The position numbers were made by a program, and so were the translations under genes. The notes below the pieces were generated by a model. It saw only the letters and a program-made list of their open reading frames with translations, had not been told where the DNA came from and did not search any database. Positions 34,340-47,160 of a DNA stretch of 64,000 nt are shown piece by piece; the first letter of the stretch is position 1; each line of letters opens with the position of its first letter. The DNA is from Eucommia ulmoides (lineage: Eukaryota > Streptophyta > Magnoliopsida > Garryales > Eucommiaceae), in contig CM028326.1 in NCBI GenBank assembly GCA_016647705.1, forward strand, positions 30,453,401 to 30,517,400, written 5' to 3'.

Positions 34340-36650
34340 GACAATTGAGGGTTGGTATTTTTGGTGGAACTAATGTGTTTATTGAGTGTTCCAGTATAAG
34401 AGTTCCAAATCATGAAATAATTATAAAGGATGTGAAGATTGAAGTTGTATAAATGAAGAATGTTAAAATTCTGAAGATATTAGGTGAAAACAAGTTAAAC
34501 ATTTTTTTACTCTTAATGTATCCCGAATTAAGATCACACACGACATAAATTGATAAATTATATTTTTGTGTGTTTAATTTGATAAAGTATAGGATCCTAA
34601 TTAGTATTCAATTATTTACTCCAATGTGAAATTGAAAAATAAAAAATGATCGAAGTAAGATTAGTATTTAAAATTGAATATTGGGGTCATTTGTGTTAAC
34701 CGAGAAAATAAATCGGTTAATGGAATTAAAATATTGAAATTTGGAGTTCAAATAAGTTAAAAACGAGAGGTTTCAGCATTGATTGGTCAACATACGGGAA
34801 TAGGTTCAGTCAACTGATTGTTGTAGGTTGGAAAAAGTGAAACTCTCTAAATCAATCGGTTAATCGACCAGGAGAGATCGGTCAACCGATTGGCCAAAGT
34901 GAAACTCTCTGTATCGATCGGTCAACCAATCAAAGTGGATCGATCAACCAACCAGGGCTTTATTTTGGCCTAAAAATGCATTCTGTATTGATCGGTCAAC
35001 TGACGATGGACGGTCGATCAATCAACTGCCCTTAAAGGTTGGCTTGGCTTACATGATGTATTGATCAGTTAATGGATGGTCTGGAGGTCGGTCAACCGAC
35101 TGTCTAGTTGAGATTTTGAAGATTTTAAGGATCTATTCAATACTAGCCGTTTTGGCATATCTGATTCAGATATTCTTGGGATTTAAATATATTTAAGATA
35201 TAATACACTTATTTTGATATTCCTATAGATATGATTCATATAATTAGAGTGTTTCTCAATTTGGTTCGTTAAATGTTCATATCTATGCGATTAGTAGTAG
35301 AGAAATAATTTCTGGACTTAATTGAAAGATTTAAAAGAGATATTTGAGTAAATTATACCAGAATTGAATGGTTATGATATATGGGATCTATAAGTGCACT
35401 TTAATAGCATGTCTTGTGAAAACTAACCATTAGAGGGCTTATTTCAAATCCGTTTAAATAGATCTGCGAATTTCATATCATAATACAATATATCATCAAG
35501 AACTATCAAGTTCCTGAGCTTTCTAAGAGTTATTATTCTGAGATATATTCGATAAATCAATTGTGAGATTATTGTGTAAGAAGTTCTTGAAATAAAGTGT
35601 TGATTGTTTTGACGTCACCGATTTAAGTTGTCTAGCGATTTAATCCACTTTCTTTCGATGGTTTTCCTGGTGAGATCTTTCTAAGTTCTTGAGCTTATTT
35701 TTATTTCATATTATTATTTATTGTTTCGTTAAAAGATCGTTTTCAACTTTAAGAGTATAAAAAATATTTTTAAAAACAATTTTTGTGATTATCTGATTAC
35801 GTGCTTATTTTTGTGTTACCCACATTTATTATAATCAGATATTGAATTCTTTACTTAAATTCTATCACTAGTAAATTTCAGAATATTAATCGAGTAAAAT
35901 TTTGTTTGAAGTGGTAGAAGTTTCGAGTGAGAAGAAACTCATTTTTTGTATTTTGGTAAGTTCGTACGGATTGGATACGATTAGGGCTGTATCTGGTCAA
36001 GGTAGCTTGGGTTTCAATCTTTTTCGGGAAAAATATTGAGGTTTTATCTTTACCTAGAGTATAAAAAAGTTAGGTTATTTTTTTCCCTCGAAAAGAATTA
36101 GGTATGAATTCTTCCTGAATAGAATTTGTTTTTGAGTAAATTGTAACGGTTCTATCTTTACCACTGAAAATGATATTTGGAGTGTTTGTGAGATTTGATT
36201 CTTAACCTGGTAAAAAAATTAAGTTGTGATTCTTCCTGTAATAGAATTAGGTTAGTCTTAATCCTACAAAAATATAGGGTTCTTCCTTAGCCTGTGAAAA
36301 GGGAATTGTAAAGATTGATTTTGAGTCTGTAAAAATAATCTTTGTGAGGATTTGGTTCCTACCTTTAAAGAAATTTGGGTTTTTAGTGGGTGCGAATCTT
36401 CGTGGAACTCGGGGGATTTGATTAGGCAAGGCTAGCTTACTGAATCAGAATATATCTTTGTGTTCTGCATTGTTTACATTTTGTTTGGGTATGCACTTAA
36501 TTTAAACACTTATCCGCTGCGAAACAAGATAATAATTGATTTAGGATAAATTGATTATTTGACTAATTAAGTGTTTAAGATTTAAATTGTTCAAAATTTT
36601 ATAACTACCCAATTCACTCCTCTCTTGGGTAGCTCACTGGAGGCCAATAG
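34340..36650 (+). mobile_element. Probable Copia-type solo LTR inside Tat-3
   Basis: About 2.3 kb of noncoding DNA that parts the end of the Tat-3 pol region from its 3' noncoding tail. It holds a cluster of CGGTCAACCGAT-like dyads (about 34815-35105), a CTTTCGATGGTTTTCCTGGTGA stretch near 35650, and near its end CCCAATTCACTCCTCTCTTG, followed by GGTAGCTCA. Long plant Copia LTRs of the SIRE/Angela kind end in such a CCTATTCACCCCCCTCT-like box. I could not fix the edges to the base or see a target duplication. Confidence 0.5.
34800..35105. repeat. Cluster of CGGTCAACCGA-like dyads
   Basis: About ten variants of an imperfect palindrome (TCGGTCAACCGATTGG at 34879, TCGGTCAACCGACTG at 35088, weaker ones near 34815, 34851, 34917, 34942, 34988, 35014 and 35061) within 300 bp of the putative Copia LTR. 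Probably a U3 or leader feature of that family. Confidence 0.65.
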
Positions 36651-36659
36651 GAAATATTG

Positions 36660-38084
36660 ATGTAAATTTTTAGAAATTTCAATTTCAAAATTTGTAATGA
36701 AAATTTCTATCAATGAAAGAAAGGTTCGGTTCAACTTATTCTCCACTCTCCAAAATCTACACATGTAGCGGCAAAGCCGGGAAGCCCTTCGTCTCACCAT
36801 GGACAAGGACGGGCAGCCTTCCAGCTGTCTATAAGAAGAAGTGCACCCCGGCGTACACCGTCGAGAGTGATAACCAAACCCTCTACATAGGTCGGTGCAC
36901 GGGGACTGACCTCTGTCATCCACCGACGATGTGACACCGACTGGGTCTTAGGACCCACAGTTCAATATCTACTCCTTCACAGCCAAGCTAAGCTTAAGGG
37001 ACAAAAATGGGTGATATTTTTGTAAGGACAAACTTGAGATAACCCGAAAAGGCTCAAATATGAGCTCAACTATGAAGAACTCACCTATGATCGACTACAG
37101 AAACTAACTGAGGTATTAAGGTCCATGGACGAAGAGGGCCTAACCTAGGTCGGACACCCCTACTAGGTAAACCGACCACACGAGCAAGGCCAAACCAAGC
37201 TTGTGTCGTCGGTTGGGGGGAGAATGGCCGAGGAATGGTAAAGGGCTAAAGGGCCGACCTAATCATGTGACGCTTGAGTGAGACCCAATTCTTCTCGATG
37301 TGACATGCAATCGAAGATTAAAATCTTCTTAGTGTTTTACTTGATTAAGGTATGACCTCTTAGTGTTATGATGATATGGTTTAGATGGTCCTAAGTCCAT
37401 TTAATTAAAAACTACTCGGCATTAAAACTAAAGCCGGTGTGAAACTCTGCCCGATTCTTAAAGTTGTGTACTTAGGTGATTGAATGAGAAACTTCACGAC
37501 CCAGTGCTTGAGTGTGACCATGCTGGTTAAAATGTCCGTTTTAGAACCTTACCGACCTAACTCCATGCAGTGGCATTGGTTACATAAAGCCAATCAACCA
37601 AAAGGGGGTCCAAATTCAACAATTTCCAAAAGGCGACCGAGCTGGTCAAGAATTGCTGAGTTATTTACACATGAAGAGCTCAGTTACTTGAGGCCGGCAT
37701 GTTTGCCCAGGCAGAGCTATTGAGCTGCTTAATTGTTCGGTTCTTTAAAATGCAAGGATGAATTGTCTTATAATTTTTCAAGTTTTATGATTACCAAGTT
37801 GGATACCCAGCTCGGTAAGTTAAGTTCCAAAATTTTTCAGAAGATTTGTGAAGGTGTCTGAGCTGATTGGTGATTATTAGGTCTGTTAAATGAGGCTGGC
37901 CAAGTTGGACAGTTTGAATGGTGATTAAGCAGAAAATATAAACACAAGCATAGAAAATATACCAACCAGAAATTATCACAAAGAAGACATGAGATTACCA
38001 AGAAGATGTCGTTCATTCATCCAAAAACATTTTTACAATGTTAGGGATGGAGCCCAGTGTTACAAAGCTCGACCTAGGCTGAAA

Positions 38085-38085
<1 letters not shown>
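36660..38085 (+). other. Tat-3 3' noncoding region
   Basis: Begins with TTTGTAATGAAAATTTCTAT and CAATGAAAG, which typically follow pol in plant Tat elements, then G/C-richer DNA with loose repeats of GAGCTCA- and TAAGTCC-type words. No credible gene; the frames of 60-110 residues here look like chance. Confidence 0.5.
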
Positions 38086-38165
<80 letters not shown>

Positions 38166-38166
38166 G
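38086..38166. repeat. (AAT)n microsatellite, about 27 units
   Basis: A nearly perfect ATA/AAT triplet run between the Tat-3 3' noncoding region and the antisense gene. Likely to vary in length between individuals. Confidence 0.97.
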
Positions 38167-38199
38167 CTACAAGTTAGGTTGGTTGGTTGGCTGATTGTT

Positions 38200-39968
38200 A
38201 GTTAAGGAGTTGCACCGGCCTGACCTTCTCTAGCACTGGCGTCAGCACTGGGTATGGCTTCGCCACCCTAGCCTCTCTCAACCTCATCCACTGGGAATTC
38301 CATTCAGAGGGTTTGGTAGGGGACGTCAGGGTACTGGCGACGGAGGGAGCAGATGGCGGTGTCGAACCTTTCTTATATTATCTCGACGCTAATTTTGATC
38401 ACGAGATTCTTATAGTCCTGGTTCTTCATCCATGCCCCCATGACCTCCCTCTCAGCTCGGGCTACTGCTTTCCTCTTAACCACCTCGGCAGTACCGCGTT
38501 GATCAATCACCTTCATAAGGTTGTTATTGTACTTCTCGGTCAGGGAGCGCAGTGCCTCTTTATCTTTCCTCAGTTGCTCGATCTGGGCTTGTTGCTTCTG
38601 ATTTGCGTCTTCCAGCTCACTCACCCTTTCGAGGGCTTCATTACAGCCCTTCACTGCCTCAGATTTCTCCTTGGCTAGGGTATTGAATGCCTCACCACCT
38701 CGGTGCACGCATAGGCCCATCTCCGCAACCTTAAAAAGGCTCTACATCGAGGAAAATGGGAAGTTAGTGTGTAAAAAAGGGAAAATTCTACAAGTTATGA
38801 AAAGACACCGGGAAGAGGAGTTATCGACATCACATTCTTATAGACCTCCGTGGCCAGTTTAACGTCTGTCTTGGATGCGATCTTTTTCCAATCATCAGGA
38901 GGGGTGATTCTGTAGATTTAGATCGGAAGAATCTTAGGATGGTCAACAATTCAGTTCCTGAGCTTCAGGCTGGTGTCAGCAACGAAGGTTCTAGCCCGTT
39001 TTGGCTAGTTGTCTTTCTTGTTCCTTTTTCTCTGCGGCTCGGCCTCCACCGCAGTTACCTTCCTCTTGCCCTTATCCTTCATCTTGCTTTTATCCCTTCT
39101 CTCAACGGGGGATAGACTCTCCTCCTCCTCCAATGGGATGACAGGCGCAACTGGGGTAGAGACCCTCCCCTCTGGTGCTGACCTCGTCGGGGTTCCGTGA
39201 GAGGCTACTTTGGCAGAGGTGTGCTCACCCTATTGCCTTTCTCCACCACGCTGGCCACCTCACTGGGAACCAGATTCGACGGCGGTGGCCTCTTGTTGGG
39301 CCTGCTTGTCCATTGCCAATTTCCTCATGGCAGCCTTATCCATTACTACACATAGAGAGTGGCATTGATCAAAACAAACATGCATGAAAAGATTCAAGTA
39401 CAAAAACGTTGTCGAGCTGAGGTGAGAGAACTTACTATTTTTTGTTCAAGGGAAGGATCACTCCAAAAGTACAAATTGTACAGGGTCGACGAGATCAGTG
39501 CCTTGATGTGGTTGAAGGGTGTCTACACAATTCGATCTCAATCATCGATGATCTCTGGGCTAGGTTTGTTTTTCTTCGGTGTTGAAAATACACAAAAAAA
39601 AAAAAAGTTAGGCAAAATTACCGAGGAAAAAAATGCTTAAACTCACACCAAGACTAACACTTACCTACTGTCCCCTAGTGCATCTGGACCGGGTGGTCTA
39701 TATCTGCAGGCAAGCTAAACTCTCATACTTTTCTAGGCTTCCAATTCTTTTTGGAGTCATCGTAGCCACCCAAGAATTTCTGTCGGGCTGTGATATAGTA
39801 CCAACCCCTACCACCAGGCATAGACTTGGCAAGGAAGAGAGCCCGAAAGAGTTTCAGGGACGGGACGATGCCCTTAGCTAAGAAGATAAAGTGGGTTGCC
39901 ACTACCATTCTCATGTTGTTGGGAGAGCGTGGTGACGGACACAACCTAAGATCCCAACAGATAGCCCG
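38200..39968 (-). pseudogene. Tat-3 antisense extra gene, later part, fossil
   Basis: Read opposite to integrase. Minus-strand 39723-39944 gives FLAKGIVPSLKLFRALFLAK and GGRGWYYITARQKFLGG, the middle of the 'putative gypsy type transposon' domain. 38373-38720 gives a long coiled coil (ALERVSELEDANQKQQAQIE, QLRKDKEALRSLTEKYNN). Between them lie Ser/Pro- and Lys-rich pieces, and possible introns are usual here. The N-terminal part lies across the inserted array at 46651-47160. It is broken. Confidence 0.72.
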
Positions 39969-41426
39969 CGATAGATGTGATCTACCTACATATTCCCAAA
40001 CCGGTTTTGTTAGTTTTAGATTATTTTTATAGTTATTTTTATTATGTTTTAATTAGTTTTTATATTTTTTGTATAAATCAGGTGTGTGGGGTAAAAATGT
40101 ATGAAACTGGAGCGAAAACGATGAGATCGAACCAAAAACGGTGGAAAAACAAGCTCGGAGGCAAAATTGTGAAAGAAGCCCACAGCGGCGACGATCAACC
40201 AACCGACATACCCACTGCCTAGGCGGTGACCTCTACACAAACTAAAGATATTTTTAGATATTTTCCCTATTTAAGCTCTCATCCTCCCTCATTTTTGTCT
40301 CTCTTGGAATTTTGAGCCCCTTAGAGTATATCTAAGGGTAGGTTTAGGAGTTTTAGAGGGAGAGCTCACATCCTGAAGTGGAGAAAGACGGCGAAGCGAT
40401 CGTTGAACGTTCTTAACGGTAAATCTTCGGACGAGGCTAAGTTTTTTTTATTTCTTCTCTTATTTCTTTAACTTAGGATTTTGTGAGCATATTTAGGTCG
40501 ATTTCAATGTTTATACGGTTATGACCACGAGCTAAATATGGATTGTATAGGGATTAACCATATATTTATAAATATGTGTTTGGATGATTTTGGTATTGCG
40601 TTTATGTTTGTTCTTCGTAGTTTGATTGTGTTTATTGTATTATTTGTTTATCATGCTTAGATAGATAAATGGAGAATACGGGGTTTAATAAACCCTAGAT
40701 TCGAATTAGGGTAAACAAACGCCATGATCCACTAACCCGGTAGGGGTTAGGATTGTGGACAACCGATGACGTTGGGGCAAGACTCACCTGACCTAGGGTC
40801 GTTAAGACGTTGAGGGAGACTTCTTCGTTAACTCGAAGTCATGTATTGCCCCGTCTTACACTCGGGAAAGGTGGCGGTGGAGTTTTAGAATCGAGATTGT
40901 CGATAGGGTAAACACGATGCGATGATCCAATAACCCGGTCGGGAGTTGGATTGTATGCAATCAATGACGTTGGGGCGAGACTCATGCGACCTAGGGTCGT
41001 TAAGACATTGAGGGAGATTTCTTCGTTGATACGAAGTCGCGTTATATTTCCCGTCTTACACTCGGGAGAGGGCGAAGGTGTTTTAGATACCGAGATTGTC
41101 AAATAGGTCGAACACCGTAAACATTAGTAAATTGAGATCGAACACGTATTTATAAATACGTTAATCTTTAGGCAATTCTTTCCCCTAAAACATATTAGTG
41201 TATTAGTATAGTTAATTTAGGTTATATTAGTATTAGTTTAATTAATTAAATACATTTATTTTTAGCCTAGATAAAGTTAGGTCATGAGAAGCGCGGTTCT
41301 CGATAATGACGACACCAATCCCTGTAGATACAATAATTTGATCTTTCATGATCACACTATACTAAAACTTTGACCTCATACACTTGCGAGTAGTCAATAC
41401 GTGAGGATCAAATCCTTTGCCGTACA
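39969..41426 (+). repeat. Athila-like LTR A
   Basis: About 1.46 kb, from (C/T)GATAG(A/G)TGTGATCTACC to GCCGTACA. Shorter than B and C, mainly in the G/C-dyad region. Contains two related about 200-bp blocks (GGTCGTTAAGACGTTGAGGG-type) around 40720-41100. Confidence 0.88.
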
Positions 41427-41435
41427 AGTTTTATT

Positions 41436-43021
41436 TGATAGGTGTGATCTACCTACATATTTTCAAACCGGTTTTGTTAGTTTTAGAGTAGTTTTTATAT
41501 TTATTTTGTTATGTTTTAATTAGTTTTTATATTTTTTGTTTAAATCAGGTATGTGGGGTAAAAAGATATGAAATTGGAGCAAAAACGATGAGACCGAACA
41601 AAAAACTATTGAAGAACGGTGAAAAAACAAGCTCGGAGGCAATATTGTGAAACCAGCCCACCACTTAGGCGGTGAAAATGCAGAGAGGGCCTAAATCTGC
41701 TGGAAGCTCACCGCCTAGGCGGTGAAACTGCAGGGAGGTCACCAAATCCACCGCTGTCTTCACCGCTGCGGCGATCAATGAACCGACATACCCACCGCCT
41801 AGGCGGTGACCTCTGCACAACCTAAAATATTTATTAGATATTTTTGAGATATTTTGCCTATAAATATCCACTCCTCTCCTCTCCTCTCCTCTTTCACTCC
41901 TCGGCCACTAGATCCCCTTGGGCTATACTTAGAGTTGGATTTAGGAGTTTTAGATGGAGAGCTCACAACCCAAAGTGGAGGAAGACGGCGAAGCGATCAT
42001 TGAGCGTTCTTAGCGACTAATCTTCGGACGAGGTTAAGTTCTTCGATTTCTTCCCTTATTTCTTTAACTTAGGATTTTGTTAGCATGTTTAGCTCGTTCT
42101 TTCATGTAAATACGGCTATGGCCATAGGCTAAATATGGATTGTATAGGGATTAACACTATATTTATAAATATGTGTTTCATATGATTTTGGTGTTGCGTT
42201 TATGTTTGTTCTTAGTAGTTTAATTATGTTTATCGTATTGTTTGTTTATTATGCTTAGATAGATAAATGGAGAATACGTGGTTTTACAAACCCCAAATTC
42301 AGATTAGGGTAAACAATTGTCACGATCCAATAACTCGGTTGAGGTTAGAATTGTGGACAATCGATGACGTTGGGGCAAGACTCACGTGACCTGGGGTTGT
42401 TAAGACGTTGGGGGGGACTTCTTCGTTGACTCGAAGTCATGTATTCCCCCGTCTTACAATCGAGAGAGGTGGCGGTAGAGTTTTAGAACTGAGATTGTTG
42501 ATAGGATAAATACAACACAACAATCCAATGACCCAGTCCAGAGTTGGATTATATGCAATCAATGACGCTGAGCGAGACTCATATGACCTAGGGTCGTTAA
42601 TACGTTGAGGGGGACTTTTTTGTTAACTCAAAGTCATGTATTCCACCGTCTTACACTCGGGAAAGGTGGCAATGGAGTTTACGAACCGAGATTGTCAAAT
42701 AGGTCAAACACCGTAAACGTGAGTAAATCGAGATCGAACACGTATTTGTAAACACGTTAATCCCTAGGCAATTCTTTCCCCTAAAACATATTAGTATATT
42801 AGTATAGTTAATTTAGGTTATTTTAGTATTAGTTTAATTAATTAAATACATTTGTTTTTAGCCTAGATAAAGTTAGGTCATGACAATTGCGGTACTCAAT
42901 AATAACGACACCAATCCCTGTGGATACAATACCCGATCTTTCAAGATCACATTATACTAAAACTTTGACCTCGTACACTTGCGAGTAGTCAATATGCAAG
43001 GATCGAATCCTCCGCCGTACA
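41436..43021 (+). repeat. Athila-like LTR B
   Basis: About 1.59 kb, from TGATAGGTGTGATCTACC to CCGCCGTACA. Has two copies of the 16-bp perfect palindrome CACCGCCTAGGCGGTG (41709-41724 and 41793-41808) and a TATA-like CCTATAAATATCC near 41858, followed by CTCTC repeats. This is the LTR directly joined to the PBS. Confidence 0.9.
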
Positions 43022-44973
43022 AGTTTTTGGCGCCGTTACTGGGGATTGGTTGAGAAAATTCAATTTTCAGCAATCACCACCAAGTTTTTGGTAATGATTG
43101 CAAGGAATTGTGTTTATCGTTTATTATTGATATTGTGAGTAAATGACCCGATTTTACTTTAAGCATTTCTTTTGTATATAATTTTTGTTTTGTAGTTTTG
43201 TTTTTATTTCTTAAGTCGAGTACTTAGCAATGTTAGATCGACAGGTATTGATGCATCCCTTTCGATGGGATTCCAGGTCGTTTACTGTGTTGGGCCACGC
43301 ACATAAGCCGATGAAGTGTTTCGTTGAAAGATCGAGCCGAACAAAATAAAATCTCGCCAAGCTTGAGGGCGTTCTGAAAATGTCGGGCCGAGGACATTAA
43401 ACCACGCGCTTCTTGGAAGGCAACCCAAGGTCAAATAAATTAAATCCATCTCCGTCGAATTTATTCGAAGGTGAGATTCTCTCGCCTCCCAGGTACATGT
43501 TCTAAACCCCCTTCGTCAGCATGCTTTAATTTCATAATGTTAAGAATGATGATTGGGTTAGCTGAGGACACTGTCCATTTTGAGTTTGGCGGTGATTTGT
43601 ATTATAGTATGTTAAATGTGTTATTATTTTCTGGTGTGCATGTTTGTTTAGGTTAGAATGTGTTTATTTTTGTATTGTTGTTGTTGCATGTTGAGTTTTA
43701 TGTTCATCTGGGCCATTACCCGATGATGATATTACCCCCTGGTTGTTTTCAAGGTTAAGGGTAATACCCATGCATGTGTGATTCTGTGTGCTTGACTGTG
43801 CTTTTTGGTAAAAATTATTGTAGATCCTAATTTGCATGAGCACATAGACTCAATGTATTTCTATTCAATTGACTTGAGAATAATTATCGATTAGCTAAAT
43901 TCATGACACATTAAGGATTCTAGAACTTGATTGAGGGGAAGCTTGAGGCGAAATCCTAAGCGAGGTAGTTCAGGAGACGTGATTTAGGCATTTTCTTTGT
44001 TGCTTGAGCCTTTTTAAGCCTACCTTGTTATATCATTATCCCTTGTTACCTTGTCGAAGCTTAAAAACAAATTCAATTCTGAACATATAAACAAATACCC
44101 TAGCCAGTTGATCTTTTTCCAAACCTTAATCGCTGAATTTAAAGGCACATTTGAGTGAATCAAGCTAGCAATTGCAAATGCTACTTGATGTGAGAGGTTG
44201 GGTTTAGGGCGAACTAAGAATTGGTTCGGTATTTGAGTACTCACTTGTCGCTTTTTTTTTTTTTGTTTTAACCACACCCGTAAAATCATACTAATCGAAT
44301 AAGTTTGGGGGTGTAGTAAGTTAAAAAAAATAAAAAATAAAAAATAAAAAAAATAAAAAAATGTAAATATAAGTTTAATTTCGTTTGTTTTTGACAAATG
44401 AGTAATGTTTGTTCGAGATTGTTTTCCAATTTATCTATGGAGGTTCAAGAGTGAATGTGTCAAGCATCGAGCCTTAGGTAACGTTAAGTTAACAACGTTA
44501 ACCCGTTTTCTATTCCAAATTACCCTTGGCCAAATAATCCATAACCGAACCAAGTCTTTTTTATCTTTTTGAACTACTCAGCCTACATTGGTGGAGAGTG
44601 GACCCCAATCAAGCATATGGAAATCCTAGTCCTATACGGTCTAAGTCATGAGTTTCGTTGGGGGATAATCAAATCCAATCATTGTATAGCCATATTATTG
44701 AGTCTTGCACAAACACGTTTATAGGATCTAAAATAGCATTCACCATTATTGCATGTCGAAATTTTAGAACCACATGATGTGTTTTACCACCTGAACTCGA
44801 TATGACTGGCGGTTGTTGAGGGAAAAATAAATAGGCATTTAGAAGAATGTAAAACTCGCATGTCGTTATGTTTAGATTGTTTTAGGTTGTTTGTTATTTC
44901 ATATAGTTGTGTTTTTCATTTTCGTTTGTATATTTTTCTCGAGGACTAGCAAAATTTCAAGTTTTGGGGTATT
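43022..44973 (+). other. Internal region of the Athila-like element, noncoding
   Basis: Opens with AGTTT-TGGCGCCGTTACTGGGG (primer-binding site, 43026-43047). No gag, protease or RT motif on either strand. There is a C/T- and A-rich middle with A runs near 44320-44360, and the end carries a G-rich polypurine-like tract. Confidence 0.75.
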
Positions 44974-46650
44974 TGATAGGTGTGATCTACCTACATATTT
45001 TTAAATCAGTTTTGGTAGTTTTAGAGTATTTTTATAGTTATTTTTATTATGTTTTTGTTAGTTTTTATATTTTTTGTATAAATCAAGTGTGTGGGGCAAA
45101 AAGATATGAAACTGGAGTGAAAACAATGAGATTGAACCAAAAACGATTGAAGAATGGTGAAAAAATAAGCTCGGAGGCAAAATTGTGAAAAAAAAAAACC
45201 ACCTCCGCCGCGGCGGTAAAGATGCAGAGACTGACCTATTCTTGCTGGACACTCATTGCCTAGGCGGTGAAATGGCAGAATGTCATCCTAATCCACCGTT
45301 GTTCTCACCGCCGCGGCAATCAACCAATCGACATACTCACCGCCTAGGCGATGACCTCTACACAGACTGAAGATATTTTTTGAGATAGTTTCCCTATTTA
45401 AGCTCTCCTCCTCCCTCATTTTCGTCTCTCTTGGCATTTTGAGCCCCTCATAATATATCTAAGGGTAGGTTTAGGAATTTTAGAGGGAGAGCTCACATCC
45501 CGAAGTGGAGGAAGACGGCGAAGCGATCGTTAAATGTTCTTAGCGGCAAATCTTCGGACGAGGCTAAGTTCTTCGATTTCTTCTCTTATTTCTTTAACTT
45601 AGGATTTTGTGAGCATGTTTAGCTCGATTTCAATGTTTATATAGTTATAACCACGAGTTAAATATGGATTGTATAGAGATTAACGATATATTTATAAATA
45701 TGTGTTTGGATGATTTCGGTGTTGCGTTTATGTTTGTTCTTTGTAGTTTGATTGTGTTTATCGTATTTTTTGTTTATCATGCTTTGTTTATAAATATGTG
45801 TTTGGATGATTTTGGTGTTGTGTTTATGTTTGTTCTTCGTAGTTTAATTGTGTTTATCGTATTATTTGTTTATCATGCTTAGATAGATAAATGGAGAATA
45901 CGGGGTTTGACAAACCCCAGACTCGGATTAGGGTAAACAAACGCCACGATCCAATAACCCGGTCGGGGTTAGGATTGTGGATAATCGATGACGTTGCGGT
46001 AAGACTCACATGACTTAGGGTCGTTAAGACGTTGAGGGGGACTTCTTCGTTGACTCGAAGTCATGTATTCCCCTGTCTTACACTCGGGAGAGGTGGCGGT
46101 GGAGTTTTAGAATCGAGATTGTCGATAGGGTGAACACGATGCAATGATCCAATGACCCGGTCGAGAGTTGGATTGTGTGCAATCAATGACGTTGGGGCGA
46201 GACTCACGCAACCTAGGGTCGTTAAGACGTTGAGGGAGACTTCTTTGTTGACACGAAGTCGCGTTATATCCCTTGTTTTACACTCGAAAGAGGTGGCGAA
46301 GGAGTTTTAGATACCGAGATTGTCAAATAGGTCGAACACCGTAAACGTGAGTAAATTGAGATCGAACACATATTTGTAAACACGTTAATCCCTAGGCAAT
46401 TCTTTCCCCTAAAACATATTAGTATATTAGTATAGTTAATTTAGGTTATATTAGTATTAGTTTAATTAATTAAATACATTTATTTTTAGCATAAATAAAG
46501 TTAGGTCATGAGAAACGCGGTACTCGATAGTGACGACACCAATCCCTGTGGATACGATAATCCGATTTTTCACGATCACACTATACTAAAACTTTGACCT
46601 CGTACACTTGCAAGTAGTCAATACACGAGGATCAAATCCTTCGCCGTACA
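44974..46650 (+). repeat. Athila-like LTR C
   Basis: About 1.68 kb, the longest of the three. From TGATAGGTGTGATCTACC to TTCGCCGTACA. Carries the dyads ATTGCCTAGGCGGTGA and CACCGCCTAGGCGATG, and a private 96-bp tandem duplication (45691-45882) that accounts for most of its extra length. Confidence 0.9.
45691..45882. repeat. 96-bp tandem duplication inside LTR C
   Basis: TTTATAAATATGTGTTTGGA opens copies at 45691 and 45787. The other LTRs have one copy. 96 is a multiple of three, so a frame with an internal peptide repeat stays open; that frame is not a gene. Confidence 0.92.
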
Positions 46651-47160
46651 TCGCGCACCCATGGATGAATTAGAAATTATAGGTTGGCTAAGAGTTGGTC
46701 CTCGTACACTGAGATATACTCCTTGGGAAGAGCACAAGCTCGGTCTTCTTGGGGAACCCTTAGTTTCACCTCACTGGGTAAAGAGTACTTCGATCGAAGT
46801 TTCTTCACATTGCTCTTTATCAAGCAAGATTCAATCCTCCAGACCAGAGCTTCTAGGGGGACTTCACAAACGGGTTGGTTAGGAGTCGTACTAACCAAAG
46901 AAGTCTGACCCGACGATGGGGAAAGATTATCAGCTTTCGGGATGGATGGGCCCGCGAAACCAAGCTCATCGGTAGGACCCATACCAAGCTCAGGACCAGG
47001 ACCCCAGAAGATCCCATCTCAATCCTGGATCTCCGCCGACCAAGGCTGTTTGTCACTTCAGGAAACTGGGAGGGCTCAGCTCCAACCGACCTACAAGCCC
47101 TCTCGGACGACGAGGTCGTCCAGTCGACCTCTTCTGCAGACGAGCTAAGCTCGATCTGCT
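46651..47160 (-). pseudogene. Tat-3 antisense extra gene, first part, fossil
   Basis: The minus-strand frame 46677-46982 has KKLRSKYSLPSEVKLRVPQE, then DRACALPKEYISVYEDQLLA, the clear N-terminal signature of the plant 'putative gypsy type transposon' family, with Ser/Gly-rich sequence before it. It is cut off from the rest (38200-39968) by the inserted Athila-like array. Upstream on the minus strand are a leader and a TATA-like box (47323-47334). Confidence 0.78.

Larger units (their letters stand above)
39969..46650 (+). mobile_element. Athila-like non-autonomous element as an LTR-LTR-internal-LTR array
   Basis: Three long direct LTRs (39969-41426, 41436-43021, 44974-46650) and one internal region of about 1.95 kb (43022-44973) with no gag or pol. 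The PBS is right after the second LTR (TGGCGCCGTTACTGGGGATT), and a polypurine-like AAGTTTTGGGGTATT lies right before the third. The first two LTRs are parted by only 9 bases. CGCG lies at both outer edges, possibly a worn target duplication. The lack of coding sequence with long LTRs makes it a LARD-type relative of Athila. It is inserted in the Tat-3 antisense gene. Confidence 0.85.

Noticed and set aside
45664-45882. 72-residue hydrophobic ORF with an internal repeat, membrane-protein look
   Set aside because: Made by a 96-bp duplication inside an LTR; not found as a frame in the sister LTRs beyond the single unit.
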